A stretch of 37,636 nucleotides of DNA from assembly GCA_019634055.1 (NCBI GenBank), contig JAHQVZ010000010.1, forward strand, positions 1 to 37,636. Reading direction: 5' to 3'. The DNA comes from Leptolyngbyaceae cyanobacterium MAG.088 (GTDB lineage: Bacteria > Cyanobacteriota > Cyanobacteriia > Phormidesmidales > Phormidesmidaceae). Shown in pieces: positions 32,324 to 37,636 of the stretch (position 1 is its first letter; every line of letters begins with the position of its first letter). Position numbers and translations under genes: made by a program. Under the pieces are notes generated by a model. The model was not told where the DNA came from and did no database searches. It saw only the letters and a program-made list of their open reading frames with translations.

Positions 32324-33004
32324 TTAGCTGCGAAATAGTCGGGTGTAGAGGGTTTCGTGTTGCATGCTTGCGATCGCACTACCCCAGCCACTGACATAGA
32401 GTTCGTCATCTTGTAAATTGACGCTGGCTTGTGCTGTGGTGGTTAGCTCTGGGATCATCTTTAGCAAACACCGTTGGCCATCGGTCTGGCCCAGGGGTAC
32501 CAGCTTGACGGCTGCCCCAATCAGGTTAGTGGCCCAGCTTTGTAAATAGCCGAGGGCCATCGTATAGGGATCGATCTGCCAGTGGGCGGCGATGATGCCA
32601 AAGGCGACGGCAAAATTGCAGGGGGTACCGCAGGCGTCGAAGCTGGGCTGCAGTTCGGGGTGTAGGTTTTGGGCCAGACGTACCAGGGCGCGACCCATTT
32701 GCCAGCTTTGCTGCCGGAGTTCGGCGGTGTCGCGGCTGGCGGTGAGCCATTGGTTCCAGTAGGCGAGCTGGTCAGGGGTTTGGGCGTTTTGGTGGCTGCG
32801 CGTTGCGATCGCAACATCCAAACGCACCGCACCATAGCGTAGCTCTTGCACCAGCCACTTATGCAAGGCCGCACTGTCAGTGAGATGGCCGTGCAATACC
32901 AACGTTTCTAACCCTTCTGAATAGCTAAACGCACCCACCGGCAAAGCGGGACTGGTCAATTGCAGTAGCTTTAGTAAGGCCTGCTGATCAATGGTGATGG
33001 CCAT
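32324..33004 (-). CDS. ureF: Urease accessory protein UreF
   Basis: This 226-residue all-helical chaperone acts with UreG and UreD/UreH on apo-urease and is thought to gate GTP hydrolysis. The N-terminal motif [20 protein letters not shown] is diagnostic. Others are [15 protein letters not shown] and the C-terminal [19 protein letters not shown]-like end ([20 protein letters not shown]). It overlaps the end of ureE by 17 bases: the bases that encode the GHH tail of UreE also contain the ureF start codon. Confidence 0.94.
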   Translation of the reverse strand: MAITIDQQALLKLLQLTSPALPVGAFSYSEGLETLVLHGHLTDSAALHKWLVQELRYGAVRLDVAIATRSHQNAQTPDQLAYWNQWLTASRDTAELRQQSWQMGRALVRLAQNLHPELQPSFDACGTPCNFAVAFGIIAAHWQIDPYTMALGYLQSWATNLIGAAVKLVPLGQTDGQRCLLKMIPELTTTAQASVNLQDDELYVSGWGSAIASMQHETLYTRLFRS

Positions 33005-33551
33005 AGGCCCCCGACTCTGGTTGGAACGGTGCAGTCTCAGCCGTTACCGATAGGCCCAGCTGATGCAACATAGCCTCCAGCACCGGGTCTGGTGCCAGAC
33101 GCAAATAATCAGGCCCCACCTCTAAGGCCACATGACGGTTCCCCAAGTGGTACGCCGCTTGTAACAATTGCAACCCCGAACGGTCGGTAGTCGATACGGC
33201 CGATTGATCATTCATCACCGCTCTAACGGTCAACACCTGTTCAGGTTTTGCCACAATTCTTAGTACTTGGGTATGCCCTTCTCCGGTCAAGCAATCCCCA
33301 TCCCGCAACGTCGTTCCTCGCGGCAGTTCCAGATAGATTTCATCCTCGTCACCCTGGTCCAGATGGTCAATAGCTGCGTCTGTAATCTGACCGTTACTGT
33401 CCGTAATCCCACCGGAGAACCTGTAGCGATATCGAGAGCGGGTACGCTCATCTGCTGATAAAGCTAGCGTTAATGTCGGCTCAAGTGCTGACGATCCTTT
33501 TTGAGTAAAGACGTACACCGAAGTTTCACCCAGACAATGCCTTAACAGCAT
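32988..33551 (-). CDS. ureE: Urease nickel chaperone UreE
   Basis: This metallochaperone delivers nickel to UreG during urease maturation. It has 187 residues, longer than the usual 150-160. The N-terminal domain includes [15 protein letters not shown] and [19 protein letters not shown]. The peptide-binding and metal domain reads [15 protein letters not shown] and [16 protein letters not shown], then [13 protein letters not shown]. The histidine tail is short (three His), unlike the long tail of the Klebsiella protein. It is the first gene of ureE-ureF-ureG and overlaps ureF. It is divergent from the LuxR-type regulator with 222 bases between. Confidence 0.92.
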   Translation of the reverse strand: MLLRHCLGETSVYVFTQKGSSALEPTLTLALSADERTRSRYRYRFSGGITDSNGQITDAAIDHLDQGDEDEIYLELPRGTTLRDGDCLTGEGHTQVLRIVAKPEQVLTVRAVMNDQSAVSTTDRSGLQLLQAAYHLGNRHVALEVGPDYLRLAPDPVLEAMLHQLGLSVTAETAPFQPESGAYGHHH

Positions 33552-33773
33552 GCCATATGTCCGCCTTTAGCAAAGCTGAACTTGTGTATGCCGCCGTTTA
33601 AAACTGTCACAGCCACATACGGATTTTCCAAAATTGGCACTGAGGAAAACACCATCAATGTCATCCGTATTTTCTACTAACTCACGTCAGCTTTTTATAC
33701 GAATCTTCCAGGCGCGGCTAGTCCAGTCAACGAAATTTGGATTGCATTATTTGCCAATTACTTTTCATTAGTT

Positions 33774-34424
33774 ATGGCTTATCAGATTCAATTTGTTCCC
33801 TCAGTTACTCCCGCTAAACCCCAACCCCAAAAAACAACACCCACTAATGCCTATGAATCAAAACCATCTTTTGACATGCGAGCGGCTTTACTATTAGCCG
33901 CCATCGAGAATTCCACATTTGGCCTTGTGATTGTTTCCCAAGATGGAGCCATCTTACATAAAAACAAACGGGCAGAACTCTTTTTAGAAGAGCTGGCTTG
34001 CTCTTCTAACTCTAAGGTAATTCCCAATATTCTTTGGCGACCCTGCCAAAGTCTCATGGAAAACCAGCAAGATGAATCTGATCTCTTTCCTGCCGATTAC
34101 ACCATTGTTTTAGAAGATGAGATCGCCACGGACCATGGCGATCTCATTCATCGGAGAGTGCAATGGTTTGATTGGGATAATAGCGACTACAAACCGTGTA
34201 ATTGTTTTCTCATTACCTTAGAAAATCGTCAGCAGTCTCTGACCGCCATTGCCCAACATGAGGCCCAGCGGTATGGTCTCACCACACGTGAAACCGATGT
34301 ATGGTGCCTTAAGCGTATGGGCAATAGCTATAAAGACATTGCCCAGAAGTTGTTTATTTCTGAAAATACCGTCAAGAAGCACCTAAAAAGCATCTATGTC
34401 AAGAAAGAACAAGCTAGCTGGTAA
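33774..34424 (+). CDS. LuxR-type transcriptional regulator with PAS-like N-terminus
   Basis: This 216-residue protein has a PAS-like sensor at about residues 35-155 (NSTFGLVIVSQDGAILHKNK) and a LuxR/NarL-type helix-turn-helix at about 160-215. The HTH reads LTTRETDVWCLKRMGNSYKD and then IAQKLFISENTVKKHLKSIY. There is no receiver domain, so it is not an ordinary response regulator. It is divergent from ureE, so control of the urease-urea block is possible but only by position. A heptamer repeat follows its stop. Confidence 0.85.
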   Translation: MAYQIQFVPSVTPAKPQPQKTTPTNAYESKPSFDMRAALLLAAIENSTFGLVIVSQDGAILHKNKRAELFLEELACSSNSKVIPNILWRPCQSLMENQQDESDLFPADYTIVLEDEIATDHGDLIHRRVQWFDWDNSDYKPCNCFLITLENRQQSLTAIAQHEAQRYGLTTRETDVWCLKRMGNSYKDIAQKLFISENTVKKHLKSIYVKKEQASW

Positions 34425-34442
34425 TGTGCGCTAAAAGAGGAT

Positions 34443-34476
34443 GGGCAGTGGGCAATGGGCCGTGGGCAATGGCAGT
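34443..34476. repeat. Short tandem heptamer repeat after the LuxR-type gene
   Basis: The run reads GGGCAGT, GGGCAAT, GGGCCGT, GGGCAAT, then a shortened GGCAGT. It is the same class of short tandem heptamer as at 29692-29719 but with a different unit. Confidence 0.65.
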
Positions 34477-34599
34477 GGGGTTTGCAGTAAGGGCGTTCTT
34501 GAGTAAATAACATTTCTGCCTTTATGCCCTACTGCCTAACGAAGCACACTGCCCCTATACCCCGTTTGGATATTGACTATATTTACCTCTAGTGGTCCG

Positions 34600-34725
34600 T
34601 TAAAATTAAGACTCTAGGATGGGGCTGTAAAGAACAAAAAGGGATAAAGCGTCACGCTTTATCCTGTTCTCTTCATCAGTGTCCAATCCTAATTTTGGGT
34701 CAAGGTCCAAGCCTGATTTTTGGGT
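34600..34725. mobile_element. Possible MITE-like remnant
   Basis: A perfect 11-base stem (GGATAAAGCGT at 34642-34652 with 34654-34664) is extended by AGAACA/TGTTCT (34631-34636, 34665-34670). To the right, GTCCAATCCTAATTTTGGGT (34681-34700) recurs with changes at 34705-34725. AAAATTAAGACT near 34602 resembles the complement of the first copy, like imperfect terminal repeats. There is no target duplication that I can define and no transposase. Confidence 0.3.
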
Positions 34726-34767
34726 TTGACGCTTTACTAGGGGATGCATTGAAAGGTTGACTGAGCT

Positions 34768-35634
34768 ATGAAAATAGATGACATTTGTTTAATTATAGGG
34801 ACTCAAAAGGGTGGTACCACCAGCCTTTTTAACTACCTGTCTCAGCATCCACAAATTGCGGCCTCCAGGATAAAAGAAGTGGACTTTTTTTATCGCGATT
34901 CTATCTGGGAAAAAGGAATTGACTATTATGAAAGTCTATGGAACTGGGAGCCGCAAACACATCGTATAGCGCTAGAAGCATCTCCAGGCTATACGCAATC
35001 TTTTGCAATTGTTGAAAAGGTGATTCAACGGGTCAAGACCCTGGATGCAAACTTTAAATTTATCTACATCTTGCGCAGTCCAATCCCTAAAATTCAATCA
35101 ATGCGAAAGCAGGGGTTTTATCAAGGTTGGTATGCTAAGTGGCTAGCCCAAGAAACCCCGGATACTGTTCCGACCAGGGTGCTGGAACAAACCAGCTATG
35201 CCACTATTATTCGCCATTTTGAACAGGCATTCTCATCGGACAACATTTTGTTGTTAAAAACAGAAGACCTTAGAAAGACAGATGATGCTAATGCTCTAAT
35301 GAAAAAGACTTGTCAGTTTCTTGAGATTGATGACACCTTTGAATTTTCGCTTAGCAAGGTGCACAATGCTCAAAATTCTTACCGACAGGATACCTTTTGG
35401 CATTTTTTGAGAGAGGCACAATATCTGACGCCTTTAAAGACGCTTATACCTGATGGCATTAAAAACAATGCGCGGAGGCTTCTGTCTAAACCCATAGGCA
35501 ATAAGAAAAAAACGTTGCCACCATTGACCGCCACTCAAAAGCAATTTATTCTCGATGCCCTCAAGGATGACATGCGACAGCTTGAAGTGACCTATAACCT
35601 GGATGTCTCTGATTGGACTAATGCGATCGCATAA
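34768..35634 (+). CDS. Sulfotransferase-family protein
   Basis: This 288-residue protein resembles bacterial PAPS-dependent sulfotransferases of the heparan-type fold. The 5'-phosphosulfate loop is IIGTQKGGTTSLFNYLSQHP and the 3'-phosphate motif is FIYILRSPIPKIQSM. A middle motif, LLLKTEDLR, and the C-terminal FILDALKDDMRQLEVTYNLD with SDW are typical of the family's end. It is not closely similar to the sulfotransferase at 24058-25008. The acceptor is unknown; surface polysaccharide is a reasonable guess. It has its own leader in a repeat-rich region. Confidence 0.85.
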   Translation: MKIDDICLIIGTQKGGTTSLFNYLSQHPQIAASRIKEVDFFYRDSIWEKGIDYYESLWNWEPQTHRIALEASPGYTQSFAIVEKVIQRVKTLDANFKFIYILRSPIPKIQSMRKQGFYQGWYAKWLAQETPDTVPTRVLEQTSYATIIRHFEQAFSSDNILLLKTEDLRKTDDANALMKKTCQFLEIDDTFEFSLSKVHNAQNSYRQDTFWHFLREAQYLTPLKTLIPDGIKNNARRLLSKPIGNKKKTLPPLTATQKQFILDALKDDMRQLEVTYNLDVSDWTNAIA

Positions 35635-35717
35635 GCCCAACCCATGGGCACTGGCCGTAACCCATTTGGCAGTTGTCGCTTTACTATTAAGGTATTCATT
35701 TATGGTGACCTGTGCCT

Positions 35718-36497
35718 ATGCTGCCTAAAGATGACCTGCTTAAGGGGGCCGAAAACGTCAAGACCTTAACCCATGTTATCGATCAAGCCGATCAAGCCAT
35801 TCGCACATGGGAGCCCGTCACCACTGACTTTTTGTCACCGCCAGAACTCTACGAAGCCCAGGCTATCTTTGGTCGCCTTACCGATATTCATACCCAGCCC
35901 CAGGGCGGCTATCCTCAAGCCGAGCGACAGCGGTTAACCATTGCCCGCACCGAAATTCCATTAGATGGTCAGCACATTCCTCTGGCTTTACTCAGTGTGG
36001 CGGGTAACTTTTTGTTTGATACCGCCACCCACCGTGACTTTTTAGGCTCGCTGCTGGGCACCGGCATTGTACGTGAAAAAGTAGGCGACATAATTGTACT
36101 GGGTGAGCGTGGGGCTCAAATAATTGTTGTACCAGAGCTGGTGGAATTTTTAGGAATGAGCCTGACCCAGGTACGGTCGGTGCCTGTAAAAACCAAACCC
36201 ATCGACTGGAGCGAACTACGGGTACGCGAACCCAAGAAAAAAGAAATCACCACCGTCGAAGCCTCTATGCGATTAGATGCCGTCGCCTCAGCAGGCTTTG
36301 GCATGTCTCGTAGCAAAATGGCAGACATGATCACCGCTGGTGATGTGCGGGTTAATTGGAAACCGATTTCCCAGTCGAGTCATGCCCTAAAGTCAGGCGA
36401 TTTAGTCGCCATTCGCGGTAAAGGGCGGTTAGAAATTGGCGATGTCATGATTACTAAAAAACAACGTTACCGCATTGGGTTAACCCGTTATGTTTAA
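35718..36497 (+). CDS. Photosystem II S4-domain protein (YlmH-like RNA-binding)
   Basis: This 259-residue protein belongs to the cyanobacterial and plant group annotated as photosystem II S4 domain protein, related to YlmH. The start MLPKDDLLKGAENVKTL and the middle part FLGSLLGTGIVREKVGDIIV are typical. The S4 RNA-binding domain is at about 190-245: MRLDAVASAGFGMSRSKMAD and VRVNWKPISQSSHALKSGD. The group name is historical; a role in ribosome rescue or RNA binding is more likely from homology to YlmH. I prefer ATG 35718 over the GTG two codons upstream, since it gives the family N-terminus. Confidence 0.88.
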   Translation: MLPKDDLLKGAENVKTLTHVIDQADQAIRTWEPVTTDFLSPPELYEAQAIFGRLTDIHTQPQGGYPQAERQRLTIARTEIPLDGQHIPLALLSVAGNFLFDTATHRDFLGSLLGTGIVREKVGDIIVLGERGAQIIVVPELVEFLGMSLTQVRSVPVKTKPIDWSELRVREPKKKEITTVEASMRLDAVASAGFGMSRSKMADMITAGDVRVNWKPISQSSHALKSGDLVAIRGKGRLEIGDVMITKKQRYRIGLTRYV

Positions 36498-36513
36498 GGG
36501 CAATGGTCACTGC

Positions 36514-37404
36514 CTATTCCCCCACATGGGTAGCAAAACAAATCAACGACTGTGCCCCTGCCGCCGACTCGCAGTCAATGCCCGAGAGCCGTTGGCTGAG
36601 GCGAAATCGCCAGGACCCTTTGCCAAACTTTCCTTGTAATACTTCAGCGCCTAAATCATGGTTATGGGCATGTACGTTAACCCTAAAGCCAAGGGGTTCT
36701 AACACATGTCGATAAAAATCTGCTTCTAGACCATCGCCCGGTTTTTGATGGTGAACCTCTGTAGCATGACGAGCAATACGATGGTCTTCGGGTAAATAAT
36801 GGGGGCTTTGCATCAGCCAGTAAACGGGAAACCGAATTTGTCTGAGCCATAAACCCAACCCCATAAAATGCCAGGCAGAACGCTGTGGATCTTGATCGGC
36901 TAGTAAGATGCCCCCTGGTTTAACCAATCGGGCCGCCTCTGTGAGCACCTGGGCCATATCATCACAATGGTGAAGTGTGGCATTGAGCATAACAATATCG
37001 GCACAGTTATCCACTAGCGGTAGATTATGGGCATCGGCCAATAGGGGCACATAGCCCACATCTGCAGCCATTTTCAATGCCCTAGGGGAAATATCCACAC
37101 CGATTAACATTTTGGGATTGCCCCCCAGGGTGGCATAGACATTGCCAGGCCCACAGCCCACATCCACAACTACCTTGTCATCCCAGCTGCCAGTTACCGC
37201 CGACCAGCGAGAACGAAATGTCTCATCTCGATGGTGAGTATCAAAATAATATTGGCACCATTCCGGGTTTTCTAAAAATGCAATATTTGCCCGCATCCCT
37301 TTGGTGTAGCGGGGAAGCGGATGTTCAGGCAATCCTTGATCATTTAAATGTATATATTCATCGGCCTTAAGATATGGCCGCAGTTTAGAGATAACGTTGG
37401 ACAT
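36514..37404 (-). CDS. SAM-dependent class I methyltransferase
   Basis: This 296-residue methyltransferase has the SAM-binding motif VVVDVGCGPGNVYATLGG, an acidic loop LIGVDISPRAL, motif LPLVDNCADIVMLNATLHH and LVKPGGILLADQDP. The N-terminal part (PEWCQYYFDTHHRDETFRSR) and the region with LPEDHRIARHATEVHHQKPG are specific but not recognised. The family is UbiE/COQ5-like in fold, yet the substrate is unknown. It converges on the S4-domain gene with 16 bases between. Confidence 0.88.
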   Translation of the reverse strand: MSNVISKLRPYLKADEYIHLNDQGLPEHPLPRYTKGMRANIAFLENPEWCQYYFDTHHRDETFRSRWSAVTGSWDDKVVVDVGCGPGNVYATLGGNPKMLIGVDISPRALKMAADVGYVPLLADAHNLPLVDNCADIVMLNATLHHCDDMAQVLTEAARLVKPGGILLADQDPQRSAWHFMGLGLWLRQIRFPVYWLMQSPHYLPEDHRIARHATEVHHQKPGDGLEADFYRHVLEPLGFRVNVHAHNHDLGAEVLQGKFGKGSWRFRLSQRLSGIDCESAAGAQSLICFATHVGE

Positions 37405-37432
37405 CAGCAGCCAGGTAAGATTTATATATAGC

Positions 37433-37453
37433 GTTGTGCACTATGGGCACAAC
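37433..37453. promoter_or_regulatory. Dyad upstream of the methyltransferase gene
   Basis: GTTGTGC (37433-37439) is the exact complement of GCACAAC (37447-37453) with a 7-base gap, 29 bases before the methyltransferase start on the minus strand. It could be an operator or a leader hairpin. Confidence 0.35.
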
Positions 37454-37636
37454 TTAGCTAACCGTTGAAAATGTTAGATAACAGCAGCTATGTGCGCCGC
37501 AATCTGCTGAATACAGTCGACAGCTTTTTCTAAAACCTGATCTATGCCTAGTAGTCTGTAAGGAACTATCAAGCAGTTCTGACTCAACTTTATCTACTTT
37601 AGAAAAGTGTTTTTTATATTCACACAATAGATTTAC

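Larger units (their letters stand above)
34425..34767. other. Repeat-rich intergenic region before the second sulfotransferase
   Basis: This 343-base region has no gene. It contains a heptamer repeat (34443-34476), a long hairpin (34631-34670) and a duplicated 21-base sequence (34681-34725). The right half may be a remnant of a small non-coding mobile element. Confidence 0.6.

Noticed and set aside
37450-37569. Short open frame on the minus strand ending in an Ala/Ile-rich helix
   Set aside because: About 37 residues, only a TTG start and no ribosome binding site; it cannot be told from chance.

Overview
This window is chromosomal DNA of a cyanobacterium. It carries psbEFLJ with ycf48 and rubredoxin, ndhCKJ, a PsaI-like gene, a photosystem II S4-domain gene, a FutA/PiuC/Fur iron group and the urtABCDE urea transporter. 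I found eleven copies of the palindrome GCGATCGC (HIP1), which is typical of many cyanobacterial genomes. No rRNA, tRNA, CRISPR array, complete insertion sequence or phage gene was seen. I would not name a genus.

Layout. 1-2256 (+): the 3' end of an RseP-type site-2 protease, nth and rpsN. 2430-7030 (+): a signalling group of a histidine kinase, a single-domain Rcp1-like response regulator and a receiver-PAS-PAS-GGDEF-EAL protein. 7300-9486 (+): a large acidic protein of unknown function. 9720-9830 (+): a 36-residue PsaI-like protein. It converges on psbE-psbF-psbL-psbJ (-), which lie downstream of ycf48 and rubredoxin (-). 12884-14503 (+): ndhC-ndhK-ndhJ with overlapping ends. 14665-17210: iron genes, with futA-piuC (-) divergent from fur (+). 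17289-18475 (-): a secreted pentapeptide-repeat protein and a small unknown protein. 18592-20635 (+): a three-gene urate-to-allantoin set (FAD urate hydroxylase, 5-hydroxyisourate hydrolase, OHCU decarboxylase). Then come a membrane-anchored Ser/Thr kinase (+), and purU, mscL and a sulfotransferase (all -). 25431-33551 (-): a nitrogen block reading ureE-ureF-ureG-urtA-urtB-urtC-urtD-urtE. 33774-37404: a LuxR-type regulator, a second sulfotransferase, the PSII S4 protein and a methyltransferase.

How the genes fit together. Two themes stand out beside the photosynthetic genes. Iron: FutA (periplasmic Fe(III) binding), PiuC (Fe/2-oxoglutarate oxygenase) and Fur. The fur promoter carries a perfect inverted repeat that overlaps its -35 box. 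Nitrogen: urate degradation, urea uptake and urease nickel-insertion chaperones lie within 15 kb. The urtA promoter has a canonical NtcA arrangement (GTA-N8-TAC, 22 nt, TAN3T) and a second, nearly identical NtcA box downstream of it. The urease structural genes, and the enzymes that take allantoin to urea, are not in this window.

The most unusual items are the TerB-like domain fused to UrtD, the double NtcA box, the urate operon with a flavin-type urate hydroxylase, two overlapping and mutually exclusive hairpins at 25191-25250, the acidic 728-residue protein, and several palindromic or tandem repeats between genes. I did not find a gene set that I can defend as a wholly new defence or mobile system.
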